Assembly: GCA_030428565.1 (NCBI GenBank)
Contig: JAUIDR010000011.1
Location: 1-64,000 of the forward strand
Source: Alphaproteobacteria bacterium
GTDB taxonomy: Bacteria; Pseudomonadota; Alphaproteobacteria; UBA7985; JAUIBT01
Length of the DNA: 64,000 nt
Direction: 5' to 3'
The notes below the pieces were generated by a model. That model was not told the DNA's origin and ran no database searches. It saw nothing but the letters and a program-made list of their open reading frames with translations. Positions 8,452 to 17,391 of this stretch are shown piece after piece. A program made the translations under genes and the position numbers. Each line of letters starts with the position of its first letter. Position 1 is the first letter of the stretch.

Positions 8452-8821
8452 GCAGCTCACCCTTCAAAATATGGATAGATATCGCGTCAAGATTGGCGGC
8501 AAATGTCCGCCCGTTTCCAGCACAACCTTGCTGTCCACCAACCTGAAGGCGGCAGACTTCAAGTCCAAATTGTGACAAGTGTGGCGAGACTCGGAAATAG
8601 ACAGCCTGGCGAGGCGACCTAAACGAGCAGTCCATGCAAGGATTTCACCCCTAGGCCGCGACGCCTAGCCCCGGGGGCCCGCTGGTCGACCGTCATGAAC
8701 GCCAAGGGGCGGCAAACAGGACGATTTGACCTGCAAAAGCCCATCCCCAGCGACATAGCGGGCCTTGTATCGCACCGCCAACGCGCCTATTGCTGTGCGC
8801 CTAGCTAACAAGGAGCACAGC
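8452..8821. other. Intergenic region between the small peptide gene and purS
   Basis: These 370 bp hold the divergent start regions of the minus-strand peptide gene and the purS-purQ-purL genes. No other gene is supported. A short inverted repeat, CTAGGC at 8651-8656 with GCCTAG at 8663-8668, is the only symmetry noted. No confident promoter or riboswitch was identified. Confidence 0.4.
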
Positions 8822-9067
8822 ATGCAGGTTCGCGTAACCGTTCGCCTCAAGCCCGGCGTTCTCGACCCCCAAGGCAAAGCCGTAGAGACCGCCTTGCACA
8901 CCTTGGGCATGACCGGAATTGACCAGGTTCGCCAAGGCAAGGTCTTTGAATTCAAGGTCGATGCCACCAGCGCTGACCAAGCCAAGCAACAAGCCGAGAA
9001 AGCCGCACAAGCCCTGCTGGCCAACCAGGTCATCGAAGACTTCCAAGCTGAGGTGTTGAGCTCGTGA
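8822..9067 (+). CDS. purS: Phosphoribosylformylglycinamidine synthase subunit PurS
   Basis: Small subunit of the three-part FGAM synthase in purine synthesis; it bridges PurL and PurQ. The 81-residue product starts [20 protein letters not shown], the family N-terminus. The ATG at 8822 is preceded by AAGGAG eight bases upstream, which decides this start over a longer frame beginning at 8765. Its TGA overlaps the GTG start of purQ. Confidence 0.95.
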   Translation: MQVRVTVRLKPGVLDPQGKAVETALHTLGMTGIDQVRQGKVFEFKVDATSADQAKQQAEKAAQALLANQVIEDFQAEVLSS

Positions 9068-9753
9068 AAGCAGGCGTCATCGTTTTCCCCGGCTCCAACT
9101 GCGACCGGGATGTCGCGGTGGTTCTGGAGGCGGTCAGCGGCCAAGCCCCGGCCATGGTCTGGCACGGCGACAACAAGTTGCCCGATCTGGATCTGATCGT
9201 ACTGCCCGGCGGTTTTTCCTACGGCGATTATCTGCGCTGTGGGGCCATGTCCGCCAAGAGCCCTATTATGCACGAAGTCGTTAAGCGCGCCAATGAAGGG
9301 GTCGCGGTGCTCGGCATTTGCAATGGGTTTCAAGTTCTGACTGAATCCGGCCTTCTGCCCGGTGCGCTGATGCGCAATCGCGATTTGGACTTCATTTGCC
9401 GGGACGTTTTTTTGCGCGTCGAGGACTGCGCCTCGCGCTTCACGCTCAATTATGAAGATGAGCAGACTATCCGAATTCCCATCGCTCACCACGACGGCAA
9501 CTACTTTGCCGACGCTGAAACGCTGTCCCGGATCGAAGGCGAAGGCCAAGTGATGTTCCGCTATTGCGACGCGGACGGCCAGGCCACGCCCGAGGCCAAC
9601 CCCAACGGCTCATTGAACAATATTGCTGGCATCGTCAACGAAAATGGCAACGTCTTGGGCATGATGCCCCACCCTGAGCGCATGACAGAAGCTGCGCTTG
9701 GCGGTTGCGATGGTCGCCCCCTGTTTGAGAGCCTGCTGGAGACCTTGAGCTAA
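9064..9753 (+). CDS. purQ: Phosphoribosylformylglycinamidine synthase subunit PurQ (glutaminase)
   Basis: Class I glutamine amidotransferase that feeds ammonia to PurL. The 229 residues show [12 protein letters not shown] at the start, [16 protein letters not shown], the nucleophile Cys in [10 protein letters not shown], and the His-Glu of the triad in MMPHPERM near the end. Translation starts at GTG, overlapping the purS stop by 4 bp (GTGA), which implies coupling. It is followed by a 102-bp gap and purL. Confidence 0.97.
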   Translation: MKAGVIVFPGSNCDRDVAVVLEAVSGQAPAMVWHGDNKLPDLDLIVLPGGFSYGDYLRCGAMSAKSPIMHEVVKRANEGVAVLGICNGFQVLTESGLLPGALMRNRDLDFICRDVFLRVEDCASRFTLNYEDEQTIRIPIAHHDGNYFADAETLSRIEGEGQVMFRYCDADGQATPEANPNGSLNNIAGIVNENGNVLGMMPHPERMTEAALGGCDGRPLFESLLETLS

Positions 9754-9855
9754 GCGCCCGGCGCTCTGCTCGCCCTCTGCTCACGCGTTGCTGTCGTCGC
9801 CTATAGCAAAGCCCCAATTCGCGCCGCATGGCGTTTGTGAATACGAAAGTCCATC

Positions 9856-12024
9856 ATGTCCAACTATCACCCAGAGACCTCTGCTGAGATCGTCGCCGAG
9901 CACGGCCTATCGCCCGACGAATACGAAAAGGCGTTCGAGATTATGGGACGCGCACCCAACTTGCTGGAGCTGGGCATCTTCTCGGTCATGTGGTCCGAGC
10001 ACTGTTCTTATAAATCGTCAAAGCTGTGGCTAAAGACGCTACCGACCGAAGGTCCGCAAGTCATCCAAGGCCCTGGCGAGAACGCGGGCGTTGTTGATAT
10101 CGGCGACGGCCAAGCGGTGATCTTTAAGATCGAGAGCCACAACCACCCCTCATTCATCGAACCTTATCAGGGCGCTGCAACGGGCGTCGGCGGCATTTTG
10201 CGCGATGTCTTCACCATGGGCGCGCGCCCGGTGGCTAACCTGAACGCGCTGCGATTTGGCGCGCCCGACCATCCGCGCACCAAGCACTTGGTCAAAGGTG
10301 TTGTCGCTGGCATCGGCGGCTATGGCAACTGTGTCGGCGTTCCCACCGTTGGCGGTGAGATCAATTTCCACCCCGCTTACAACGGCAACTGCCTGGTCAA
10401 CGCCATGACCGTGGGCTTAGCTGATACAGACAAGATCTTTTATTCCGCTGCCTCTGACATCGGCGTTCCCGTCGTCTATGTGGGCTCAAAGACTGGCCGC
10501 GATGGCATCCATGGCGCGACCATGGCCTCGACCGAATTCGACGAGGACAGCGAAGAAAAGCGCCCCACCGTTCAAGTCGGCGACCCTTTCACCGAAAAGC
10601 TGTTGATCGAAGCTTGCCTAGAGCTGATGGCGACCGATGCCATTTTGGCCATTCAGGACATGGGCGCTGCCGGCCTGACCAGCTCATCGTTTGAAATGGC
10701 CTCAAAAGGCGGTACCGGCGTTGTGCTGGAGCTGGACAAGGTGCCCATGCGCGAAGACGGCATGACGCCCTATGAGCTGATGCTATCCGAGAGCCAAGAG
10801 CGCATGTTGATGACACTCAAGCCAGGCCGCGAAGCTGAGGCACAAGCCATTTTCGAAAAATGGGGTCTGGACTTTGCCGTCGTGGGAACCATTACCGATA
10901 CCGGCCGCATGCAGCTCAAGTGGCAAGGCGAGAGCGTCGGCGACCTGCCGATTGATCCGCTTGCGCTGGCGTCTCCTGAATACGACCGCCCGCATGCCCC
11001 CACGCCCGAGCAAGCGGCGATTGACGTGCCTGAGAGCCGCGATCTACTCGCCGATCTTCTCACCCTGGTCGGCAGCGCCGATCTGTGCTCACGCCGTTGG
11101 GTCTGGGAGCAGTACGACCATATGGTGATGGGCGACACCATCCAACGCCCTGGTGGGGATGCGGCGGTTGTGCGCGTTCATGGCAGCAACAAGGGCCTGG
11201 CCATGAGCGTTGATTGCAGCCCGCGCTATTGCTTGGCTGATCCCAAAGCGGGCGGCGCCCAGGCTGTGGCCGAGGGCTTCCGCAATCTGTCCGCTGTGGG
11301 CGCTAAGCCGCTAGCCGTGACCAACAACCTCAACTTCGGCAACCCAGAAAAGCCCTTGATCATGGGCCAACTGGTCGGCGCGATCGAAGGCATGGGCGAG
11401 GCCTGTAAAGCTCTGGATATGCCCGTGGTCTCTGGCAACGTCAGCCTTTACAACGAGACGGAAGGCCAAGCCATTTTGCCCACGCCTGTCATCGGCAGCG
11501 TTGGCCTGCTGGCCGATATCGACCGCATGGCGACGGTCGCACTTAAGCGCGATGGCGATACGCTGGTGCTAATCGGCGGGCCGAGCGGCCACTTGGGCCA
11601 GTCGATTTACGCGCGTGAATGTCACGGTATCGAAGCGGGCCCTGCGCCAGCAATCGACCTGGCAGCGGAAACTAAGGTCGGAAATTTCGTGCGCGGCTTG
11701 ATCGAAGAAGGCCTGCTCGACACCTGCCATGACATCTCAGACGGTGGCTTGATGGTGGCGATGGCCGAAATGGCGTTGGCGGGCGATAAGGGGGTTGCCG
11801 TTGTCAGTGCGGAGACCGCGACCGGATTCTGGTACGGCGAAGATCAAGCGCGCTATCTGGTGGCGCTTCCAGACGCCGCGCCTTTACAGGAACGCGCCAA
11901 GCAAGCGGGCCTGGGCATCCACATCGTCGGCAAGGTCGAAGGCCGTGATATCAGTCTGCCCTCAGGGCAGAAAGTCGCGTTATCCGAGCTGCGCTTGCAA
12001 CACGAAAGCAACTTCCCCACCTAG
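9856..12024 (+). CDS. purL: Phosphoribosylformylglycinamidine synthase subunit PurL
   Basis: ATP-dependent synthetase subunit of FGAM synthase, in the short (about 720-residue) form that works with PurS and PurQ. Visible blocks include [12 protein letters not shown] near residue 50, [10 protein letters not shown] (His needed in catalysis), [16 protein letters not shown] and [11 protein letters not shown], and the second half repeats the AIR-synthase fold ([21 protein letters not shown]). The ATG lies in a weak ribosome binding context. No terminator is obvious before the next gene 34 bp on. Confidence 0.97.
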   Translation: MSNYHPETSAEIVAEHGLSPDEYEKAFEIMGRAPNLLELGIFSVMWSEHCSYKSSKLWLKTLPTEGPQVIQGPGENAGVVDIGDGQAVIFKIESHNHPSFIEPYQGAATGVGGILRDVFTMGARPVANLNALRFGAPDHPRTKHLVKGVVAGIGGYGNCVGVPTVGGEINFHPAYNGNCLVNAMTVGLADTDKIFYSAASDIGVPVVYVGSKTGRDGIHGATMASTEFDEDSEEKRPTVQVGDPFTEKLLIEACLELMATDAILAIQDMGAAGLTSSSFEMASKGGTGVVLELDKVPMREDGMTPYELMLSESQERMLMTLKPGREAEAQAIFEKWGLDFAVVGTITDTGRMQLKWQGESVGDLPIDPLALASPEYDRPHAPTPEQAAIDVPESRDLLADLLTLVGSADLCSRRWVWEQYDHMVMGDTIQRPGGDAAVVRVHGSNKGLAMSVDCSPRYCLADPKAGGAQAVAEGFRNLSAVGAKPLAVTNNLNFGNPEKPLIMGQLVGAIEGMGEACKALDMPVVSGNVSLYNETEGQAILPTPVIGSVGLLADIDRMATVALKRDGDTLVLIGGPSGHLGQSIYARECHGIEAGPAPAIDLAAETKVGNFVRGLIEEGLLDTCHDISDGGLMVAMAEMALAGDKGVAVVSAETATGFWYGEDQARYLVALPDAAPLQERAKQAGLGIHIVGKVEGRDISLPSGQKVALSELRLQHESNFPT

Positions 12025-12058
12025 GTCGAACCCGTTCTTTTTATATTGAGGATTTGAC

Positions 12059-12610
12059 ATGAAACGCTTGCTTCGGGCCGCCGCTGGCCTTGCCGTCTTG
12101 ATCGCTAGCCCTGCCTTGGCGGGCGATATCTTGGCCATGCACGCCTTTTCGCGGGCGACGGCACCCAAAGCGCCCAACGGGGCGGCTTTCATGGTGTTGA
12201 TGAACCAAGGCAACGAGGATTTGGCCGTTGTCGCAGCGAGCTCGGACGTGGCCGAACGCGTCGAACTACATACGCACCTAAAAGAAGATGGTGTCATGAA
12301 GATGCGCCAGGTGCCGCAGATCGACGTGCCCGCGGGCGGTGAAGTCGTGCTTCAGCCCGGTTCGTACCACGTTATGTTTTTGGGTCTGCACGCGCCGCTC
12401 AAGCAGGGCGAAAGTTTCGAGGTAAGGCTTGAACTGCAAAACGGAGAGACCGTGACTGTTGACGTGCCAATCCAATCTGCTGGAGCCATGATGGAAATGA
12501 ACCACGGCGATATGGACCACGGCGATATGGACCACTCCTCAATGAGCGGCTCAGGCACAAAAGCCAACGCGAACAACGGCTCGGGCACGAAGAAAAACGA
12601 CTCAAACTGA
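12059..12610 (+). CDS. Periplasmic copper chaperone PCu(A)C with His/Met-rich tail
   Basis: Periplasmic Cu(I)-binding protein that delivers copper to cytochrome c oxidase in this family. Residues 1-21 form a signal peptide ending ASPALAG. The PCu(A)C domain carries the Met/His ligands within AMHAFSRATAP and VELHTHLKEDGVMKM. After the domain comes a roughly 40-residue tail with HGDMDHGDMDHSSM, a likely extra copper site, then a Gly/Asn/Lys end. Two perfect 15-bp repeats encode the HGDMD units. No Sco, Cox or copper exporter gene is next to it; it simply follows purL by 34 bp. Confidence 0.9.
   Translation: MKRLLRAAAGLAVLIASPALAGDILAMHAFSRATAPKAPNGAAFMVLMNQGNEDLAVVAASSDVAERVELHTHLKEDGVMKMRQVPQIDVPAGGEVVLQPGSYHVMFLGLHAPLKQGESFEVRLELQNGETVTVDVPIQSAGAMMEMNHGDMDHGDMDHSSMSGSGTKANANNGSGTKKNDSN
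12506..12535 (+). repeat. 15-bp in-frame duplication in the copper chaperone tail
   Basis: Two identical 15-bp units at 12506 and 12521 encode Gly-Asp-Met-Asp-His. Copy gain would add metal ligands without shifting frame. Confidence 0.85.
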
Positions 12611-12662
12611 GCTCGATTCGCAATAAACTGTCAGTTTTAGACCGGCGGGCGAAAGCAGCGGC

Positions 12663-12683
12663 TGCAAGCGCTTGCATTTGACA
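12663..12683 (+). promoter_or_regulatory. LacI-type palindrome next to a possible -35 box upstream of tauA
   Basis: TGCAAGCGCTTGCA at 12663-12676 is a perfect 14-bp palindrome. It fits the TGnAAnCGnTTnCA pattern typical of LacI/GalR-family operators (family knowledge). One base later TTGACA (12678-12683) matches a -35 hexamer; no convincing -10 was found at the standard spacing. It lies about 185 bp before the tauA start. The regulator is not in the window. Confidence 0.55.
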
Positions 12684-12860
12684 GCCCTTCCCGCCCGTTC
12701 AATCGTGCATATCCGCTCACATTTCAGGTGCTCATTCCTTCCTTTCTGCGTAAATCTGAAAACGCCCCTAGCCACAGCCAAAAAAAGCGTGCTAGCGTGC
12801 TCTCGCCTAGTTGACCCCGCAAGAAAGGGGCGTAGAGGCAGTAATCAGGGAGTAGATATT

Positions 12861-13826
12861 ATGAAATTTAAGACAATCTTGGCAGCGGCCGCCAGCGTGG
12901 CTGTTTTGGGTTCAGCGGCAGCCAGCTATGCAGCCGACCAAGTCAATGCCGCTTTCTTTTTGGAATGGGCGACCCCGAACCAGATTGCTAAGGTCGATAA
13001 GGCTTACGACGATGCCCTGGGCGTTGACGTAAACTGGACCAACTTTTCAACCGGTGTTGCGATGACCGAAGCCATGTTGGCGGGCGACATCGACATTTCT
13101 TATTCGCAAGGCCTGGCGCCTTTCGTGACCGCCATTCAGCAAGGCGCGCCCTTGAAGATGGTCGGCATTGCGGTTGTCTATGAAGCCAACGACTGTTTCG
13201 TTTCCAATGATCTGGGCATTGACTCATCCAACGCCTCAGAGCTGGAAGGCAAGACCGTTGCGGTTCCCTTGAACACCATGGCGGATTTCTCGTTCCGCAA
13301 GCAAATGGCCGCTCTGGATGTCGACATCGACACCATGACCATCGTTGACCAAGCACCGGCCGACGGCGCGGTATCTTTGGCTGACGGTTCGGTCGCAATG
13401 GCTTGTATCTTTGGCGGCGCCTCTGCGAAAGCGGCGGGCGAAGTCGGAAGCCCGATCATGAGCACACAGGAAAAGAAAGACGCGGGCATCGGTTCGTTCG
13501 ACGTGGTGTCGGTGACCGAAAAGTTCGCGACAGAAAATCCTGAGCTGGTCCGTAGCTTCATGGAAGTGACCGCTGAAGCCAACGCCGCTTGGACAGCCAG
13601 CGCTGAGCAAATCGCAAAAGTAGCGGCTGACGCCGGTATGGATGTTGAGACCACCAAGAGCCAAATGGCTGGCTTCACCTTCCCGTCGCCTGCAGAGCAA
13701 ATCGCGGATTATTTCGGTGCTAACGGCATCGCAGCGGCGGCAGCGGCTTCTCTTGGCCTGGTCTTCTCGGGCGACTCAGATGGTGCGGCCATTGCCAAGA
13801 CCATCGACGGATCCTTCCTGGAGTAA
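12861..13826 (+). CDS. tauA: Taurine ABC transporter, substrate-binding protein
   Basis: Periplasmic binding protein of the NMT1/TauA group, 321 residues. Residues 1-24 are a signal peptide (MKFKTILAAAASVAVLG, cleavage near SYAAD). The fold-specific stretch MLAGDIDISYSQGLAPFVTA and the GKTVAVPLNT block match nitrate/sulfonate/taurine binders. An AGGGAG ribosome binding site sits before the ATG at 12861, so a longer frame from 12672 is rejected. The taurine call depends on tpa and xsc downstream; the protein alone would only indicate a sulfonate/nitrate-type ligand. Confidence 0.9.
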   Translation: MKFKTILAAAASVAVLGSAAASYAADQVNAAFFLEWATPNQIAKVDKAYDDALGVDVNWTNFSTGVAMTEAMLAGDIDISYSQGLAPFVTAIQQGAPLKMVGIAVVYEANDCFVSNDLGIDSSNASELEGKTVAVPLNTMADFSFRKQMAALDVDIDTMTIVDQAPADGAVSLADGSVAMACIFGGASAKAAGEVGSPIMSTQEKKDAGIGSFDVVSVTEKFATENPELVRSFMEVTAEANAAWTASAEQIAKVAADAGMDVETTKSQMAGFTFPSPAEQIADYFGANGIAAAAAASLGLVFSGDSDGAAIAKTIDGSFLE

Positions 13827-14378
13827 GCCCAGCGCGTTGCTGACAAACAGCGGTTGGCGTGTGTCGGCCGCCGGGGTGTCGGTGTGATCCTGACTTCTGG
13901 GGTCGCGCCAAGACGTAAGACAGCAACAGCAATATGCAAGGCGGATCAGGGGCAGCGCTAGCGTGTGCCCCTGATTGCCCCTTGGTCGTCAGCATTGGCC
14001 AACGCAGATGCAGGCCTGAGCTCCGTCCCTTTGGTAGCAGGTTTGGCCAGCGCGTCGTTCGCTGTTGGTTGCGCCTGTTTGAGCCGCTTAGCGTGGCATT
14101 GGCGCTTGGCGAAAACGCCCTCTGGTGCTGGTGATTGCTGGAACTGCTATCGTTTCCTATCCTTGGTACACGCCATCTCGCCAGCCCCCGCCTCGCCAGC
14201 CCAGCCTCGCCAGACCAGTCTCGCTAGGCGCCGCCTGGCTGACCTCCGCTAGGCTGCCCCCGCTTGGCTAAACTTGGTCATGCTAGCCCTGTCGCGGCCC
14301 GATCCTTGCGGCACAGATTGCCGACTGGACCGCCACAGGTTTTCGCCCTTTCCATTTGCCCAAACTTAGAGTGCTGCT
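13827..14378. other. Gene-free 552-bp gap between tauA and tauB
   Basis: No credible gene was found. Several frames stay open only because of GC-rich repeats. The gap holds the 14-15 bp repeat at 14177-14233 and runs of related CTGGC/GCTAGG motifs up to about 14275. A gap of this size inside a transporter operon is unusual; a processing site or second promoter is possible but not shown. Confidence 0.6.
14177..14233. repeat. 14-15 bp tandem repeat between tauA and tauB
   Basis: Units beginning CTCGCCAG or CTCGCTAG start at 14177, 14192, 14206 and 14220. The copies are imperfect and decay into similar sequence further on. Non-coding. Confidence 0.7.
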
Positions 14379-15176
14379 ATGGCCGATCTTGTCGCGACCG
14401 ACCTCTGCATGACCTTCACCAACCCCCAAACTGGGGCCAAGGTAGAAGCTCTCAAGGACGTAAATTTTCGTCTCAAAGAAGGAGAAATCCTCTCCGTACT
14501 AGGCCCTTCGGGCTGCGGAAAAACCACCCTTCTCAATATCGTAGCAGGCTTCATTAACCCCTCCAGCGGCACCGTCGCGCTGGACGATGAAATCATCAAG
14601 GGACCCGGCGCTGACCGCGGTATGGTCTTTCAACAAGGCGCCTTGTTCGAATGGCTGCCGGTTGAAAAGAACGTCGATTTCGGCCTGCGTATGAAGAAGA
14701 CCGGCAAGGCCGAGGCTGCCGCTAAGGTCGATCACTGGCTGGATACCGTGGGTCTGCAGGGCTTTGGCAAAACGCCGACGTATCAGCTGTCTGGCGGCAT
14801 GCAACAGCGCGTCGCCTTGGCGCGGTGCCTGGTCAATGATCCCGAAGTCATCCTGATGGACGAGCCGTTGGGCGCGCTGGATGCGCTGACGCGCGAAAAG
14901 ATGCAATCGCTGGTGCTGGAGCTTTGGAAAGAGACCGGCAAGACCATCATGATTATCACCCACTCGGTCGAAGAAGCCCTGTTGTTGGGCGAGCGCCTAT
15001 TCGTCATGGCTCCCCGGCCGGGACGCCTGCACAAGGAATACCGCCTGCCTTTCGCCGAGCGCGGGCTGAACGAGTCCTTGCGCGAAATTAAGAAAGATCC
15101 CGAATTCTCGCGGGTCCGCGAAGAAATTCTCACCATGATTTGGGACATGGAAGAGGAGATTATGGGTCGTGTTTGA
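14379..15176 (+). CDS. tauB: Taurine ABC transporter, ATP-binding protein
   Basis: Cytoplasmic ATPase of the importer, 265 residues. Walker A is GPSGCGKTTLLN, the ABC signature is YQLSGGMQQRVALARCL, Walker B is VILMDEPLGALD, and the switch His is in IITHSVEEALLL. This pattern is that of the nitrate/sulfonate/taurine family. The stop overlaps the GTG start of tauC by 8 bp. The ribosome binding site is weak. Confidence 0.92.
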   Translation: MADLVATDLCMTFTNPQTGAKVEALKDVNFRLKEGEILSVLGPSGCGKTTLLNIVAGFINPSSGTVALDDEIIKGPGADRGMVFQQGALFEWLPVEKNVDFGLRMKKTGKAEAAAKVDHWLDTVGLQGFGKTPTYQLSGGMQQRVALARCLVNDPEVILMDEPLGALDALTREKMQSLVLELWKETGKTIMIITHSVEEALLLGERLFVMAPRPGRLHKEYRLPFAERGLNESLREIKKDPEFSRVREEILTMIWDMEEEIMGRV

Positions 15177-17088
15177 TTGGCTATCTGATAACCGCGCACT
15201 GATCGCGGCGGTTTTGATTTTGCTGGCCTTGGTCAGCTTCGTTGCCACCATCGTCATTGGCCGTAAGCAATCGGCGATCCGCGAAAAAGACGAAGTATTC
15301 GGCGACCCTGAGCGCAATAAGCGCGGCTGGTACTGGGCGGTATGTGGCGTCTCTGCTCTGTTTTTGATTTGGTTCTACTATTCATGGGGCACCGCGCGCG
15401 CCTTCTTCCCAAAGGCCGCCAACGAGCTGTGCCAGGTTGCCAAACTCGACGAGGCTTTGTCGCCGATCAACGCGGCGCTTCCTGCGACCTCGCGTTATTA
15501 CAAATCGACGACCTTGGTCGCTCGCAATCGCGAGCAGCTCGAGGCCTTGGCTATCCCGGCGGGCATCTTTACAGCCGCCGAGCAGGCTCAGAGCCAGGCA
15601 CTGTACGCCAAGGTCTCCTCCTTGCTCGCGCTGCAATCAGATCCGAGCCATCTCGGCCAGGACGCGCGCAATGAACTGGAGGCACTAGCAACGGGATTAA
15701 GCGGCCTGGCAAGCGACTTGGAAGCACGTGCCAAGGCGGGCAACGACGCGCCCAGCGCCGAAGCGCTGGCGCAGCCAAGCTGGGGTACGACCCACGTTGA
15801 AATCCCTCTGCTGCCCGAAACCGCACGCGGAGTAGCCTTCGACGCCATCGCCATGCAGGCGAGCGGTCTAGCCAAATCCTTTACACGGATCCGCAACCAT
15901 CCGCCCGAGGCAGAAGCCTTGATCACGGAGATTCGCGGCGAAATCGACGCGCTGCAAGAGGCCCAAGCCAGCGATCCGGCCATGCAAGAAGCGCGCGATG
16001 ACTTCTTAAAGGCCTTCGAACGCATCTTCCGGCGTTTGGACGATGGCACGATTTTCCCGGCCGCCGCCTTGAACGGCGTTGAGGCCGCAATCGATAATTT
16101 GGATAAGGCCAGCATGGTCGCGCAAGGCGGCTTGTCCTGGGTGGCCTTCGCCTTCTTCCCGGGCGGAGAAATCGTCAAATCACGCACCCAATGCACCGAA
16201 CAAGGCACGGGCCGCTGGCTGCCAAAACCGACCGACGTCGTGGCGCAATTGGGCCAGCTTGCTAATCCCAATTTGGAAGACGGCGGCGGCTTTAAAGGCA
16301 CCACGTTGTTGTGGTGGAAGTGGCTGCCGATCGCCGACATCGTCGCTTTCTTCGTGCCCGATTGGATCGCCGACGTGATGCCCGGCGACTACGCACGCAA
16401 TAACGAGCTGGGCGAGGTCAATCCCAACTTCAAAGACCACGTCCTGGCCTTTGCGCAAGGCGACATCTACATGGGCGCGATCCCCATGTTGGATGGTCAC
16501 ATTTGGGATTCGCTGTTCCGCGTCATCGTTGCCCTGGTCTTGGGGGTCGTACTGGGCGTGCCCCTGGGGATTATGATGGGCGTCTCGCGCTTCTTTAAAT
16601 CCTTCTTTGATCCCCTCATTGAGCTGTACCGCCCCGTCCCGCCGCTGGCTTGGGCACCGCTGATCTTGACCATCTTTGGCATTCAAGACGACGGCAAGAT
16701 CTTCCTGCTGTTCATGGTGGCGTTTGCCATCATGGTGATTTCAGCGCGCACCGGCGCCTCGGGAACGCAGCTTTCAAAGATCCGCGCTTCCCACTCATTG
16801 GGCGCGTCGGTCGGCCAAATCTTGCGACACGTCATTCTGCCCAACGCCATGCCCGAAATTCTGACCGGTATCCGCATTGCCATCGGTGTGTGCTGGGGCA
16901 CCTTGGTCGCCGCTGAAATGCTGGCGGGCACCACAGGCGTTGGCTTTATCGAGAACGTGGCGCGCACTGTCTCGGACTACGAGCTGATCTGGGTGACCAT
17001 CCTCATCATGGGTGTGCTGGGCTTGGTGTTCGATATGTGCATGCGCTGGGTGATCCACAAAACAATCCCCTGGCGCGGCAAGGGCTAA
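15169..17088 (+). CDS. tauC: Taurine ABC transporter, permease with very long N-terminal extension
   Basis: The last 200 residues (about 445-639) are a normal binding-protein-dependent permease with several membrane segments and the EAA loop (LRHVILPNAMPEILTGIRIA). Ordinary TauC proteins are about 250-290 residues; this one has 639. The extension contains two membrane segments (about 9-31 and 54-73). A region of roughly 300 residues follows, probably outside the cytoplasm, rich in Ala, Glu and Leu and likely helical (about 85-320). A Trp-rich stretch near 380-400 (LWWKWLPIADIVAFFVPDW) leads into the permease. Translation starts at GTG, overlapping tauB. The extension is read in one continuous frame with no sign of a frameshift. 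Confidence 0.88.
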   Translation: MFDWLSDNRALIAAVLILLALVSFVATIVIGRKQSAIREKDEVFGDPERNKRGWYWAVCGVSALFLIWFYYSWGTARAFFPKAANELCQVAKLDEALSPINAALPATSRYYKSTTLVARNREQLEALAIPAGIFTAAEQAQSQALYAKVSSLLALQSDPSHLGQDARNELEALATGLSGLASDLEARAKAGNDAPSAEALAQPSWGTTHVEIPLLPETARGVAFDAIAMQASGLAKSFTRIRNHPPEAEALITEIRGEIDALQEAQASDPAMQEARDDFLKAFERIFRRLDDGTIFPAAALNGVEAAIDNLDKASMVAQGGLSWVAFAFFPGGEIVKSRTQCTEQGTGRWLPKPTDVVAQLGQLANPNLEDGGGFKGTTLLWWKWLPIADIVAFFVPDWIADVMPGDYARNNELGEVNPNFKDHVLAFAQGDIYMGAIPMLDGHIWDSLFRVIVALVLGVVLGVPLGIMMGVSRFFKSFFDPLIELYRPVPPLAWAPLILTIFGIQDDGKIFLLFMVAFAIMVISARTGASGTQLSKIRASHSLGASVGQILRHVILPNAMPEILTGIRIAIGVCWGTLVAAEMLAGTTGVGFIENVARTVSDYELIWVTILIMGVLGLVFDMCMRWVIHKTIPWRGKG

Positions 17089-17391
17089 GCGCTTGTGGCA
17101 GGCGGTGGCTCAATTAAGGCCACCGCTGTCTTGCCATGCTTGGGGCACCCTAAAGCCTTGGGGTCTCGTGCAGCGAAGGTTCGCACGCGACCGAGTCTCC
17201 GGGCCATCGCCCCTCAAACAGGCCGCGACGTTGGCCTTGACCAACGTATATTGCCCAAAACCGCAGCCGATGGCCTAAGCTTTGGCTCGGATGTTAAGGA
17301 AAAGCTCCTACAACGCCGCCAACTGGCATACCTTCTTTTTGTTCTGTAGACCGCGTCGATACAAGCGGCCGCATTAGTACCGGAGAGACCC
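17089..17391. other. Gene-free 303-bp gap between tauC and tpa
   Basis: No gene is supported. It contains the hairpin at 17102-17126 directly after tauC and presumably a promoter for tpa-xsc, but no clear promoter boxes were found. Confidence 0.5.
17102..17126 (+). terminator. Hairpin after tauC
   Basis: GCGGTGGC (17102-17109) and GCCACCGC (17119-17126) form a perfect 8-bp stem with a 9-nt loop, 13 bp after the tauC stop. There is no U-run, so it may be a weak terminator, an attenuator or an RNA-stabilising stem. Confidence 0.5.

Noticed and set aside
8665-9549. 294-residue open frame antisense to purS-purQ
   Set aside because: It lies opposite two well-supported overlapping genes, has no family resemblance and no start signal. 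GC-rich codon use leaves such frames open.
13934-14252. Short frames between tauA and tauB
   Set aside because: They run through imperfect GC-rich repeats, lack ribosome binding sites and resemble no protein.
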